DNA of 64,000 nucleotides, taken from contig NZ_BJCL01000010.1 of the NCBI RefSeq assembly GCF_005403045.1, positions 124,001-188,000 of the forward strand, given 5' to 3'. Origin of the DNA: Pseudaquabacterium pictum (GTDB lineage Bacteria; Pseudomonadota; Gammaproteobacteria; Burkholderiales; Burkholderiaceae_C). Position 1 is the first letter of the stretch; each line of letters begins with the position of its first letter. Position numbers and translations under genes: made by a program. The notes beneath the pieces are model-generated. The model was not told the DNA's origin. It worked only from the letters and a program-made list of their open reading frames with translations, and did no database searches. Of this stretch, positions 17,715-28,276 are shown one piece after another.

Positions 17715-19556
<1,842 letters not shown>

Positions 19557-19813
19557 GCGGGGGGCTCCTGGCAATCGAAGAACAGCACCTGGCAGCGCAG
19601 GTGGCTGCTGCACTCTAGGCGCGAAGCCGGCGCCGGTTCTGTCGCGCAGCGGTCAGTTCGGTGCGGCGGCGCCGCCCGGCCCTGTAGGACAGCGCCCACA
19701 GCAACTGCAGCCACGCACCGCCTTCCGGCGCGGCCCGGTGGTGCCCATAATCGGTGGAACTGCCCCGTCTCCAGCCCCCGCCTCCGCGCTGCCCGTGCGC
19801 CCCCTGAGACCCC
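19557..19813. other. Divergent promoter region, BVMO operon / receiver gene
   Basis: These 257 bases separate the start of the minus-strand catabolic operon from the plus-strand receiver gene. No regulator gene and no clear -10/-35 pair is seen. A moderately AT-rich stretch (GTGCCCATAATCGGTGGAACTG, near 19740-19761) could be a promoter core for the receiver gene. Confidence 0.3.
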
Positions 19814-20236
19814 ATGCGCGTCCCGCTCCAGCCCCGTCCGGCCCTGCCGCCGCCCCTGTCCTGCTTCATCGTGGAGGACAGCCCCATCATCCGGCAGAAC
19901 CTGATCGCCACGCTGGAGGAGATGCTGCCGATGCAGGTGGTGGGCACGGCCGAGGACGCCGCCGGCGCGCTGCTGTGGATGCAGGCGCCTGGCGCGCACT
20001 GCGACCTGATGATCATCGACATCTTCCTGAAGGCCGGCACCGGCCTGGAAGTGCTGCGCCATGCCCATGCGATGCAGCCCGACGCCCACCTGGTGGTGCT
20101 GACCAACTACGCCACGCCCGACATGCGCCGCCGCTGCGCCGAGCTGGGCGCCGACCGTGTGTTCGACAAGTCGGCCGAGCTGGAAGAGCTGCTGACCTAC
20201 TGCGCCGCCCTCACGCCCGATGCGTCCCCGCACTGA
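19814..20236 (+). CDS. Stand-alone response regulator receiver protein
   Basis: This 140-residue protein consists of a receiver domain only. The acidic pair lies in FIVEDSP (Glu 21, Asp 22), the phosphoacceptor is Asp 69 in LMIIDIF, the conserved Thr 97 lies in VVLTNYA, and Lys 119 in VFDKS. There is no DNA-binding output domain, so it would act through protein contacts like CheY or Spo0F. It lies beside a NarL-type regulator and a CHASE3 kinase and could share that kinase. Its stop and that of the convergent NarL-type gene are only 19 bases apart. Confidence 0.9.
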   Translation: MRVPLQPRPALPPPLSCFIVEDSPIIRQNLIATLEEMLPMQVVGTAEDAAGALLWMQAPGAHCDLMIIDIFLKAGTGLEVLRHAHAMQPDAHLVVLTNYATPDMRRRCAELGADRVFDKSAELEELLTYCAALTPDASPH

Positions 20237-20255
20237 GCGCGCCGCGGCTGCCGCG

Positions 20256-20888
20256 CTACTGGATCAGGCCGTTCTTCAGCGCGTAGTAGGTCAGGTCGCT
20301 GTTGGAGGCGAGCTTCATCTTCTCCATCACCCGGGTGCGGTAGGTGCTCACTGTCTTGACCGACAGCGACATGCTGTCGGCCATGTGGCCGATGGTCTCG
20401 CCCTTGGCCAACCGCAGGAAGACCTGGAACTCGCGCTCGGACAGCAGCTCGTGCGGCAGCTTGTCGGCGCTGGCGCCCAGGGTGTCGGCCAGCAGCTCGG
20501 CCACCGCCGGGGTGATGTACTTGCGGCCCCGCGCCACCGTGCGGATGGCCTGCACGATCTCGTCGGGGTCGCATTCCTTGTTGAGGTAGCCGCTGGCGCC
20601 CTGGCGCAGCAGCGTGGTGGCGTAGTGGGCCTCGGGGTAGCCGCTCAGGATCAGCACCGGCAGCTCGGGCCGGCGCGCCTTGATGGCGGCCAGGGCATCG
20701 ACACCGCTCTGGTCGGGCATGGAGATGTCCATCACCACCACGTCCAGGTCGCCGGCGCGCACCAGGTCCAGCGCCTCGCGGCCGTTGGCGGCCTCGCCGG
20801 TCACCCGCAGGTCGACCTGGTCGCTGAAGAACTGGCGCAGACCGGCGCGCACCACGGCATGGTCATCGACGATCACGACGCGGATCAA
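20256..20888 (-). CDS. NarL/FixJ-type response regulator, TTG start
   Basis: This 210-residue two-component regulator has a receiver (VVIVDDH; phosphoacceptor Asp 54 in VVMDISMP; Lys in GYLNKE) and a C-terminal LuxR helix-turn-helix (LLSEREFQVFLRLAKGETIGHMADSMSLSVKTVSTYRTRVMEKM). No ATG is available at the family start. The best start is TTG at 20888, preceded by AAAGG at a good spacing of six to seven bases. The kinase gene starts 48 bases away on the opposite strand, so they form a divergent pair. Binding sites are likely in the shared short region, allowing autoregulation. Confidence 0.93.
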   Translation of the reverse strand: MIRVVIVDDHAVVRAGLRQFFSDQVDLRVTGEAANGREALDLVRAGDLDVVVMDISMPDQSGVDALAAIKARRPELPVLILSGYPEAHYATTLLRQGASGYLNKECDPDEIVQAIRTVARGRKYITPAVAELLADTLGASADKLPHELLSEREFQVFLRLAKGETIGHMADSMSLSVKTVSTYRTRVMEKMKLASNSDLTYYALKNGLIQ

Positions 20889-20936
20889 GGGCAGCCTTTG
20901 GTTGCGTGCGTTGGCAGGTTCGGGGCAGTGTAGGGG

Positions 20937-22310
20937 ATGGACCTGCCGACCACCACCCGCAACGGCCGCCGGCGCGGCGGCGCCCTGGTGCTGGCCGTGC
21001 TGCTGGCCGTGCTGCTGGTGGGCATCAGCGAGCTGGGCTACCAGCGCGCCACCCGCCAGCTCGGTGAACTGGTGCTGATGGGCCAGTCGCGGCTGGAGCT
21101 GGCGCGGGTGGTGCGGCGCGTGGCCGATGCCGAATCCAGCCAGCGCGGCTACCTGCTGACCGCCCGACCCGAGTACCTGGCGCCCTACCAGGATGCCCGC
21201 GCCGATGTCGAGCGTGGCCTGGCCCGGCTGGCCGATCTGCAGCAGCGCCGCAGCGACGATGCCGATGCCGCCGCCAACACCGCCGACCTGCGCACCCTGG
21301 CGGGCCACACCCGCACCAAGCTCAGCGAGATGAACGAGGTGCTGGGCATGTTCGAGCTGGGCCGGCGCGAGGCCGCGCAGGAGCTGATGCTCACCGGCAT
21401 CGGCCGCGACGAGATGGTCAGCATCCGCACCGTGTCCGACCGCATGCTGGCGCGCGAGAACGCCCGCGTCGAGGCCGGGCTGCAGCTGGTCTTCACCTCG
21501 CTGTCGGGCAACCGGGTGGGCATTGCCGTGGTCACGCTGTGCAGCCTGCTGCTGGTGGCCCTGGTGCTGCGCCAGCGCCTGCAGGCCGAGCTGCAGCGCC
21601 AGGCCCAGCAGCAGGCCATCCGCGCCGAGCGCGACCGGCTGGAGGTCGAGGTGCAGCACCGCACTGCCGAGCTGACCAGCCTGGCCCGCCACCTGGAGAC
21701 CGCCCGCGAGGACGAGCGCGCCCGCCTGGCGCGCGACCTGCACGACGAGCTGGGCGCGCTGCTGACCGCCGCCAAGCTGGACGTGGCCCGCCTGCGGCCT
21801 GGCCTGCAGCAGGAGGCGCCAGCCCTGCTGCCGCGGGTGGAGCACCTGGTGCAGACGCTCAACAGCGGCATCGCGCTGAAGCGCCGCATCATCGAGGACC
21901 TGCGCCCGTCCAGCCTGGACAACCTGGGCCTGCTGCCGGCGCTGGAGATCCTGTGCAGCGAGTTCGCCGAACGGCTGCAGGTGCGCCTGGTCACCACGCT
22001 GGCGCCGGTGGCGCTGTCGCCGTCGGCCGATCTCACCGCCTTCCGGCTGGTGCAGGAATCGCTGAGCAACATCGCCAAGCATGCGCAGGCCCGGACCGTC
22101 ACGGTGACCGTGGCAGCGCAGGACGGCCAGGCCGCCATCACCGTGGGCGACGACGGCGTGGGTTTCGACCCGGCCCGCCTGGCCCTGGGCAGCCACGGGC
22201 TGGTGGGCATGCGCTACCGGGTGCAGGCCGAGGGCGGCCAGCTGCACATCGACACCGCGCCGGGTGCCGGCACGCGGGTGCAGGCGCTGCTGCCGCTGGC
22301 GCCGGGCTGA
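20937..22310 (+). CDS. CHASE3-domain sensor histidine kinase, NarX/UhpB type
   Basis: This 457-residue membrane kinase has two transmembrane helices (about 16-34 and 193-211) that flank a periplasmic or extracellular CHASE3 sensor, whose typical SSQRGYLLTARPEYLAPY is at 68-85. A coiled-coil linker leads to a HisKA_3 domain (RLARDLHDELGALLTAAKLD, phosphorylated His 269) and a HATPase_c domain (LVQESLSNIAKHA, GDDGVGFD, HGLVGMRYRV). This kinase class pairs with NarL-type regulators, and one lies divergently 48 bases away. The ligand of the CHASE3 domain is unknown. Confidence 0.93.
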   Translation: MDLPTTTRNGRRRGGALVLAVLLAVLLVGISELGYQRATRQLGELVLMGQSRLELARVVRRVADAESSQRGYLLTARPEYLAPYQDARADVERGLARLADLQQRRSDDADAAANTADLRTLAGHTRTKLSEMNEVLGMFELGRREAAQELMLTGIGRDEMVSIRTVSDRMLARENARVEAGLQLVFTSLSGNRVGIAVVTLCSLLLVALVLRQRLQAELQRQAQQQAIRAERDRLEVEVQHRTAELTSLARHLETAREDERARLARDLHDELGALLTAAKLDVARLRPGLQQEAPALLPRVEHLVQTLNSGIALKRRIIEDLRPSSLDNLGLLPALEILCSEFAERLQVRLVTTLAPVALSPSADLTAFRLVQESLSNIAKHAQARTVTVTVAAQDGQAAITVGDDGVGFDPARLALGSHGLVGMRYRVQAEGGQLHIDTAPGAGTRVQALLPLAPG

Positions 22311-22361
22311 AACGCGCCCGGGCTCGCCCACGGCCTCGCAGAGCTCGGCCGCTTCGCCCGG

Positions 22362-22388
22362 CACAAACCCGCCTCAGGAGGCTTTGTG
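22362..22388. terminator. Stem-loop between convergent kinase and GGDEF/EAL genes
   Basis: CACAAA (22362-22367) pairs with TTTGTG (22383-22388), and GCCTC (22371-22375) with GAGGC (22378-22382); three cytosines bulge out. It lies between two convergent stops, so it likely acts in both directions. No T-run follows. Confidence 0.6.
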
Positions 22389-22395
22389 TCCGGGC

Positions 22396-24297
22396 TCAGC
22401 CCGCGGCCAGTGTCGCCGGGGCCGGCAGCCAGCGCGGCAGCTGCCCGGCCATCTGCGCCGCTTCCAGCGGCCGTGCCAGCAGGAAGCCCTGCACCATGTC
22501 GCAGCCCAGGCGCTGCACCGCCTGCCTCTGCGCCGGCGTCTCAACGCCCTCGGCCACCACCGCCATGCGCAGGCTGTGGGCCAGCGTCACCACCGCCTGG
22601 GTGATGGCCATGTCCTGGTGGTTGTGCGGCAGGCCGCGCACGAACGAGCGGTCGATCTTCAGCGTGTTGGCGGTGAAGCGCTTCAGGTACGACAGCGACG
22701 AGTAGCCGGTGCCGAAGTCGTCGATCGCCACCTGCACGCCCAGGGCCTGCAGGCTCTGCAGCGTCTGCTGCGCCCGCTCGGGGTCGGCCATCAGCTGGCC
22801 TTCGGTGATCTCCACCGTCAGCGCGCCGGCCTCCAGCCCGTGCATGGCCAGGGCTTCGCGCACATCGTCGACCAGGCGGCCGGCGGCGAACTGCCGTGTC
22901 GACAGGTTGACCGCGCAGCGCGGCGGGTTGTAGCCGGCCTGGCGCCAGGCCTGCAGCTGGCGGCAGGCGGCCTGCATCACCCAGCGGCCGATGGGCACGA
23001 TCAGGCCGCTTTCCTCGGCCAGCGGGATGAACTCGCCCGGCCCCACCAGGCCGTGGCCCGGCCGCTGCCAGCGCACCAGGGCTTCCATGCTGCAGAGCTG
23101 GCCATCGCTGGCGCGGAACACCGGCTGGTAGTGCAGCACCAGCTGGTCGGCGTCGATGGCCTGGCGCAGGTCGCTTTCCATCGCGAAGAAGCGGGCCGCA
23201 TGCTGCGCCAGGTCGGGCGTGAAGAACTGGAAGTTGTTCTTGCCGCGCGACTTGGCCAGGTACATCGCGGTGTCGGCATTCTTCAGCAGCGTGGCGGCAT
23301 CCTGCCCGTCGGACGGGAACAGGCTGATGCCCACGCTGCCGCTGATCTGCACCATGCGCCCGCCCAGCTGCAGCGGCTCGGCCAGCTCGGTCAGCAGCCG
23401 GCTGGCCACCTTGGACAGCGCGGCCGGATCGGTCACATGGTCGAGCAGCACCACGAACTCGTCGCCGCCCAGGCGGGCCAGCCGGTCGGCACCGCGCAGC
23501 AGCGCCGACAGCCGCCCGGCCATCACCTTCAGCAGCGCATCGCCGGCATCGTGGCCCAGGGTGTCGTTGACGAACTTGAAGCGGTCCAGGTCGATGAACA
23601 GCAGCGCGAAGCCGGTCTGGCTGGCCGCGTTGCGCTGCAGCGCGCGGTCCAGCTCGTCCTGGAACATGTTGCGGTTGGCCAGGCCGGTCAGGCTGTCGAA
23701 GCGGGCCAGCTGCAGCACCTGCTGGCCGGCCACGGTGGCCTCGGTCACGTCGCTGGCCACGCCGCGGTAGCCGGTGAAGCGGCCCTGCGCGAACTGCGGG
23801 TCGCCGCTGATGCGCACGTAGATCGCCCGGCCGTCGGACCGCCGGGTGCCGTAGACGAAATCGCGCAGCGGCTGGTGTGCCGCCAGCGTGGCGTGGTAGG
23901 CCGCGTGGTCGTGGCCTTCCACCGGCGGCAGGACGTCGATCTGGCGGGTCTGGCCGATCAGCGAGGCCGGGTCCACGCCGGCGCGGGCCAGGCCGTCGGA
24001 GATGTCGATGAAGCGGCCGTCGGCGTCGGTTTCCCACACCCAGTCGGACGACAGCGCCACCAGGTTGGCCAGCCGGGCCTGGCTGGCCTGCAGTTGCTGG
24101 TGCAGCTCGGCCATCTCCTGCGAGGCCAGGGCCTGCGAGCGCTCCAGCTGGTAGCGGTCGGCGTCGGCGTCGGCATAGGCGCGGCCCACCCGCTGCAGCA
24201 GCTGCGCCCAGGCCTCGGGGGCCGGCGGCGGACCGGCCGGGTCCACCCCCAGGCGGCGCAGCTGGCGCAGCAGCAGCGGGTGCAGGGCGTCTGGCAT
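22396..24297 (-). CDS. PAS-GGDEF-EAL cyclic-di-GMP enzyme
   Basis: This 633-residue protein of c-di-GMP turnover has a PAS/PAC sensor (about 78-190). A GGDEF diguanylate cyclase domain follows, with intact GGDEF at 277-281 and an intact inhibitory site RGAD at 268-271. Then comes an EAL phosphodiesterase domain with EAL at 405-407, VNLSTRQF, ITEGQLM and DDFGTGYSSLSYLK. Both domains look catalytically competent, so the net activity must be regulated. No membrane helix is seen. Its ATG at 24297 lies 15 bases after the FIST gene stop, so the FIST sensor probably controls it directly. Confidence 0.94.
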   Translation of the reverse strand: MPDALHPLLLRQLRRLGVDPAGPPPAPEAWAQLLQRVGRAYADADADRYQLERSQALASQEMAELHQQLQASQARLANLVALSSDWVWETDADGRFIDISDGLARAGVDPASLIGQTRQIDVLPPVEGHDHAAYHATLAAHQPLRDFVYGTRRSDGRAIYVRISGDPQFAQGRFTGYRGVASDVTEATVAGQQVLQLARFDSLTGLANRNMFQDELDRALQRNAASQTGFALLFIDLDRFKFVNDTLGHDAGDALLKVMAGRLSALLRGADRLARLGGDEFVVLLDHVTDPAALSKVASRLLTELAEPLQLGGRMVQISGSVGISLFPSDGQDAATLLKNADTAMYLAKSRGKNNFQFFTPDLAQHAARFFAMESDLRQAIDADQLVLHYQPVFRASDGQLCSMEALVRWQRPGHGLVGPGEFIPLAEESGLIVPIGRWVMQAACRQLQAWRQAGYNPPRCAVNLSTRQFAAGRLVDDVREALAMHGLEAGALTVEITEGQLMADPERAQQTLQSLQALGVQVAIDDFGTGYSSLSYLKRFTANTLKIDRSFVRGLPHNHQDMAITQAVVTLAHSLRMAVVAEGVETPAQRQAVQRLGCDMVQGFLLARPLEAAQMAGQLPRWLPAPATLAAG

Positions 24298-24311
24298 GGC
24301 AGGGGTGCGGA

Positions 24312-25460
24312 TCAGCGCTCGCTGAAGACGGTGACCGTCATGGTCTGGTTGTGCAGGTCGCTGGCGCCGCCGGCCGGGCCCGGCGAGATCTCGCCGTAGG
24401 AGTAGAAGCCGACATGGCCGGTGCCCGGCGGGGCGGCTTCCAGCACCGATTCCACCTCTTCCTCGGTGCGCTCGCCCAGCACCAGGCGGCGGCCCACGCA
24501 GCTGACCGAGACGACCAGCGCATCGCCGCTGCCCGAGGCGCCCGCCAGCGCGGCGGCCGAGGCCTGGGCGGCGCTGTCGATCAGGCTGTCGTTGGTGGTG
24601 CGCATCAGCCGTGCGGCATGGCCTTGCGGCATGTCGCCGGCAAAGGTCAGCGAGCGCGCCGCCTCGTCGATGGCCAGGATGGTGCGCACCAGCGGCGGTG
24701 CGTCGCTGCCCGGCCGGCGGATCGACAGCGGGAAGCGCAGCGCCGAGCCGGGCAGGCCCTGGGCCAGTTCGCCGAGGTAGGACTTGTAGAGGTCCAGCGC
24801 CGGCTTGCCGTCCAGCTCGTACAGCACATTGCCCTCGCTGCGGGTGATGCTGCGCTCGGGGCCGAAGTCCATCCAGCCGCCCTGGCAGCCGCTGCCCACC
24901 TGCAGCCGCGTGCCGTACAGGCCCACGGCCGCCACGCAGCCCGGCCGCGCCCGGCCGCCAGCCAGCACCCAGGTGCGCTGGAAGGCGCTGCCGTCGCCCG
25001 CCAGGCCGCCGGAGATGGCCACGCCGGCGTCCAGGCCCTGGGCCAGCGCCTGCACCAGCGGCGTGCCGTTGACCGACAGGCCATCGCTGAGCATGAACAC
25101 CGCGCACAAGTCTTCGCCGCCGGCGCGCAGCTGCTGCGCCAGCTGGGCGCCGGCCGTGCCCGACTGCGCCGCCTGCGTCACCTCGGCCACCGCCAGCGCC
25201 AGGCGGGTGTGGTCGAAGCGGGTCACCGCGACGCTCAGGCTGTCGTCGTTGACCTCGGGTCCGGCGATCTCGCCCGCCGTGCTGCAGCCCAGCACCACCG
25301 CCTTCGGAAAGGCCTCCACCAGCGCGCGCAGTGCCGGCGCGTCGGCGGCCAGCTGGCTGCTGCCGAAAGCCAGCACCAGGGTCTGCGCGCTGTCCAGCGC
25401 GGTGGGCAGGGGCTGGGTCCAGCCCTGCCCGGCCAGGTGGGTGGTGGTGGCGGTCTGCAT
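24312..25460 (-). CDS. FIST domain sensory protein
   Basis: This 382-residue protein holds an N-terminal FIST domain (SSQLAADAPAL, VVLGCSTAGEI, VFMLSDGLSVNGTPL) and a C-terminal FIST_C domain (NVLYELDGKPALDLYKSYLG, SCVGRRLVLGERTEEEVE, GFYSYGEISP). FIST proteins are predicted small-ligand sensors, possibly for amino acids, and are usually paired with kinases, chemoreceptors or c-di-GMP enzymes. There is no membrane segment. The ATG at 25460 has AGGAGACACC in front. The GGDEF/EAL gene follows 15 bases later, giving a two-gene signalling unit. Confidence 0.93.
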   Translation of the reverse strand: MQTATTTHLAGQGWTQPLPTALDSAQTLVLAFGSSQLAADAPALRALVEAFPKAVVLGCSTAGEIAGPEVNDDSLSVAVTRFDHTRLALAVAEVTQAAQSGTAGAQLAQQLRAGGEDLCAVFMLSDGLSVNGTPLVQALAQGLDAGVAISGGLAGDGSAFQRTWVLAGGRARPGCVAAVGLYGTRLQVGSGCQGGWMDFGPERSITRSEGNVLYELDGKPALDLYKSYLGELAQGLPGSALRFPLSIRRPGSDAPPLVRTILAIDEAARSLTFAGDMPQGHAARLMRTTNDSLIDSAAQASAAALAGASGSGDALVVSVSCVGRRLVLGERTEEEVESVLEAAPPGTGHVGFYSYGEISPGPAGGASDLHNQTMTVTVFSER

Positions 25461-25594
25461 GGTGTCTCCTGGGGCGGGCATGCCGGGATGGCCGGGCCCA
25501 CGGCTGGGTATCGGCACACCCGGCCCACCCTTGAGTGTGGCCCCTGGCCATGCCCCTGGCACCGACCCGGCATCTGGACAGTGGATTTGGTTAG

Positions 25595-25613
25595 ACGTTA
25601 AACTGTTAAACGT
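25595..25613. promoter_or_regulatory. Inverted/direct repeat operator candidate
   Basis: ACGTTAAAC and GTTAAACGT (25595-25603 and 25605-25613) form an inverted repeat with one mismatch around a single T. The same site also contains two direct copies of GTTAAAC. It is an AT-rich island 34 bases before the nitroreductase-like gene, and a MarR regulator lies just downstream of that gene. Confidence 0.5.
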
Positions 25614-25646
25614 TGAATCAATTCATCCACCGATTGGAGACCGACG

Positions 25647-26834
25647 ATGCAACGACGCCAATTCATCCGCCTGAGCGGCGGCGGCCTGGTCTGGGGCGCG
25701 GTGGCCGGCGCCGGCCTGGCCGGGTGCAGCAGCTTCGAGGTGCCGCCCGGCGCGGTGGCCGCCTGGCAGCCGCCGGCTGCGCCGCAGGGCGACCTGCGCC
25801 GCTGGCTGCTGGCCCATGCGCTGCTGGCGCCCAATCCGCACAACCAGCAGCCCTGGCAGGCTGATCTGGCCACGCCTGGCCAGATCGGCCTGCGGCTGGA
25901 CCCGCAGCGCCTGTTGCCGGCCACCGATCCGTTCGGCCGGCAGATCCTGCTGGGCGCCGGCGCCTTCCTGGAGCTGCTGGTGATGGCCGCCGCCGCGCGT
26001 GGCCACCGCGCCGAGGTGGCGCTGTTCCCGCAGGGCGCGCCCGGGCCGGACCTGCCCGCGGTGCACCGCCTGCCGTTTGCCACCGTGCGCCTGGTGGCCG
26101 ATGCGGCGGTGGCGCCCGATCCGCTGTTCGCCCAGGTGCTGCGGCGCCGCACCGACCGCCGCGCCTACGACCCGGCGCGGCCGCCGTCGGCCGAGGCCCT
26201 GGCCCGGCTGCGTGCGGCCGCCGCCACCCAGCCAGTGCGCTTCGGCAGCGCCACCGCGGCCGATGGTGGCCGCCTGGCGGCGATCCAGTCCATCGCCCGC
26301 GAGGCCTGGCGCACCGAGCTGACCACCGAGCCGGCGATGATGGAATCGGTCCGCCTGCTGCGGGTGGGCGCGGCCGAGATCGACCAGCACCGCGACGGCA
26401 TCAGCATCACCAGCCCGATGCTGGTGGCGCTGGACAGGCTGGGCCTGTTCGACCGCAGCCGCTTCCCGGCCGCCGATTCCCAGGCCGTCACCGCGCAGCT
26501 GAAGGACTTCGACGCCATCACCGCGTCCACGCCGGCCTACTTCTGGCTGGTGACCGAGGGCAACAGCCGGCCGCAGCAGGTGGCTGCCGGCCGCGCCCAT
26601 GTGCGGGTGAACCTGGCCGCCACCGCCGCCGGGCTGGTGCTGCATCCGAACCAGCAGGCGCTGCAGGAGTACCCCGAGGTCGCCAAGCCCTACCAGGCGG
26701 TGCATGCGCTGCTGGATGCACCGGCGCCGCGTTTCACCGTGCAGATGCTCGCCCGGCTGGGCCACCTGCCGGCGGGCACCGCGGCCGCGCTGCCGGCGCC
26801 GCGGCGGGGGTTGGCGCGGCAGTTTGCGGTGTGA
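25647..26834 (+). CDS. Acg-family nitroreductase-like flavoprotein, Tat-exported
   Basis: This 395-residue protein begins with a twin-arginine signal (RRQFIRLSGGG, a hydrophobic stretch, then GLAGC, which is also a lipobox-like cysteine near residue 27). The rest resembles Acg/nitroreductase-family proteins: LLAPNPHNQQPWQ, RRRTDRRAYDPARPP, TTEPAMMESVRLLRVG and a long C-terminal part. These bind FMN and may store or sequester flavin or reduce nitro compounds; activity is unproven. GGAG precedes the ATG. The MarR gene starts 29 bases after the stop, so the two likely form one operon, with MarR as the repressor. Confidence 0.83.
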   Translation: MQRRQFIRLSGGGLVWGAVAGAGLAGCSSFEVPPGAVAAWQPPAAPQGDLRRWLLAHALLAPNPHNQQPWQADLATPGQIGLRLDPQRLLPATDPFGRQILLGAGAFLELLVMAAAARGHRAEVALFPQGAPGPDLPAVHRLPFATVRLVADAAVAPDPLFAQVLRRRTDRRAYDPARPPSAEALARLRAAAATQPVRFGSATAADGGRLAAIQSIAREAWRTELTTEPAMMESVRLLRVGAAEIDQHRDGISITSPMLVALDRLGLFDRSRFPAADSQAVTAQLKDFDAITASTPAYFWLVTEGNSRPQQVAAGRAHVRVNLAATAAGLVLHPNQQALQEYPEVAKPYQAVHALLDAPAPRFTVQMLARLGHLPAGTAAALPAPRRGLARQFAV

Positions 26835-26863
26835 GGGGGCGGCATGGCCGGACAATCCAGCCC

Positions 26864-27355
26864 ATGCCGCGCCCGTCCATCCGTCCCGCCGATCCGGCAA
26901 CCGCCGCCGCAACCGGCACGCTGCCCGATCCGCTGAGCTTCCAGCTGCTCAACGAGGTGGGCATCATCGGCCAGCTGTCGGGCAACCTGGCCGGGCGGCT
27001 GCTGGCGCCGGCGCTGAACCTGTCGCAGTTCACCCTGCTCAACCACTTCGCCCGCCTGGGCGGTGAACGCCCGCTGGTGCAGCTGGCCGGGGCGATGCAG
27101 GTCACCAAGGCGGCGATGACCAACACCGTGGCCCGGCTGCAGGCCAAGGGCCTGCTGCAGGTGCGGCCCGATCCGGCCGACGGCCGCAGCAAGCTGGTCA
27201 GCCTGACGGCCGCGGGCCTGGCCGCCCGCCAGGCGGCCGTGGCCCGGCTGGGCCAGGGCCTGGCGCCGATGCAGGGCGTGGTCGATGAGGCGGCACTGAC
27301 CGACGCACTGGCCGTGCTGCGCCAGCTGCGGCAGTGGTTCGACCAGCACCGCTAG
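26864..27355 (+). CDS. MarR-family transcriptional regulator
   Basis: This 163-residue winged-helix regulator has a long N-terminal helix (FQLLNEVGIIGQLSGNLAGRLL), then helix-turn-helix LAGAMQVTKAAMTNTVARLQAKGLLQVRPDPADGRSKLVSLTAAG, where DxRxxxxxLT is the MarR wing. MarR proteins act as dimers on palindromes and release DNA when bound to phenolic ligands or oxidants. It probably controls the flavoprotein gene upstream through the repeat at 25595-25613. The ATG at 26864 is preferred; a GTG at 26831 would overlap the upstream stop. It overlaps the convergent LysR gene by four bases. Confidence 0.92.
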   Translation: MPRPSIRPADPATAAATGTLPDPLSFQLLNEVGIIGQLSGNLAGRLLAPALNLSQFTLLNHFARLGGERPLVQLAGAMQVTKAAMTNTVARLQAKGLLQVRPDPADGRSKLVSLTAAGLAARQAAVARLGQGLAPMQGVVDEAALTDALAVLRQLRQWFDQHR

Positions 27356-28263
27356 GGGATCGGCTGGTCCCAGGGCGCGGTGTCGCCGCCAAACCGGTCG
27401 GCCAGGAAGTCGACCAGCAGCCGCAGCGGCAGCGGCTGGTGCTGCCGCGTCAGGACCACCGCGTGGATGCCCAGCGCCTCGGGCGCATGCCCCGGCAGCA
27501 CCCGCACCAGCGTGCCGCGGCGCAGCTCGTCGCCGACGAAGTAGGTCGGCAGCATCGCGATGCCGGCGCCGGCCATGGCGGCCTGCTTGAGCACCACGGT
27601 CTCGTTGCCCGACAGCGTGCCGCGCACCGGCTGGCTGACCAGGCGGTCGGACGGGCCCAGCCGGTAGACAGACCGGGTGCCGAAGGCATGGGTGATGCAG
27701 TTGTGGGCCGCCAGGTCGCCCGGTTTGGCCGGCGTGCCCCGGGCCGCCAGGTAGGCCGGCGCGGCGCACAGCACCGACCGGCAGGTCGCCAGCCGGCGCG
27801 CCACCATGCCGTCGTCGAGCCGGTTGGTGATGCGCACCGCCAGATCGATGCGCTCGCTGACCAGGTCGACCGCGCGGTCCACCGTCAGCAGGTCGATCTC
27901 GATGCGCGGGTGCTGCGACTGGAAGTCCACCACCGCCTGCGTCAGCACCGACAGCGCAAACGACAGGCTGGTGGTCACCCGCAGCTTGCCGGTGGCCTCG
28001 CTGCGGCGCACGCCTGCCGCGGCCTGCAGATCGGCGGCCAGCGCCAGCATCTGGCGCAGCCGCGGCAGCGCCTCCTCGCCGGCGGCACTCAGGCTGACGC
28101 GGCGGGTGGTGCGGTGCAGCAGCCGCGCGCCCAGCCAGCGCTCCAGACCTTCCAGATGGCGGCTGACCATCGCGCGTGACAGGTCCAGCGTCTCCGCCGC
28201 CCGTGTCAGGCTGCCCTGGTCGGCGATCTCCACGAAGGTGCGGATGGCGCTCAGCTGGTCCAT
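27352..28263 (-). CDS. LysR-family transcriptional regulator
   Basis: This 303-residue LTTR has an N-terminal winged helix (MDQLSAIRTFVEIADQGSL, AAETLDLSRAMVSRHLEGLERWLGARLLHRTTRRVSLSAAG) and a periplasmic-binding-like effector domain (LRVTTSLSFALSVL). It resembles the CrgA/DmlR-type subgroup. It is divergent from a metallo-beta-lactamase-fold gene 109 bases away, the classical layout for a regulator that controls its divergent neighbour and itself. I chose the ATG at 28263, where the helix-turn-helix begins; a start at 28287 would add eight residues. Confidence 0.93.
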   Translation of the reverse strand: MDQLSAIRTFVEIADQGSLTRAAETLDLSRAMVSRHLEGLERWLGARLLHRTTRRVSLSAAGEEALPRLRQMLALAADLQAAAGVRRSEATGKLRVTTSLSFALSVLTQAVVDFQSQHPRIEIDLLTVDRAVDLVSERIDLAVRITNRLDDGMVARRLATCRSVLCAAPAYLAARGTPAKPGDLAAHNCITHAFGTRSVYRLGPSDRLVSQPVRGTLSGNETVVLKQAAMAGAGIAMLPTYFVGDELRRGTLVRVLPGHAPEALGIHAVVLTRQHQPLPLRLLVDFLADRFGGDTAPWDQPIP

Positions 28264-28276
28264 GGTTTGCGTCGAA

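Noticed and set aside
22396-25551. A single 1051-residue minus-strand protein
   Set aside because: The frame is open across the FIST gene region, but that region is coded in another frame by FIST domains; the real GGDEF/EAL protein starts at 24297.
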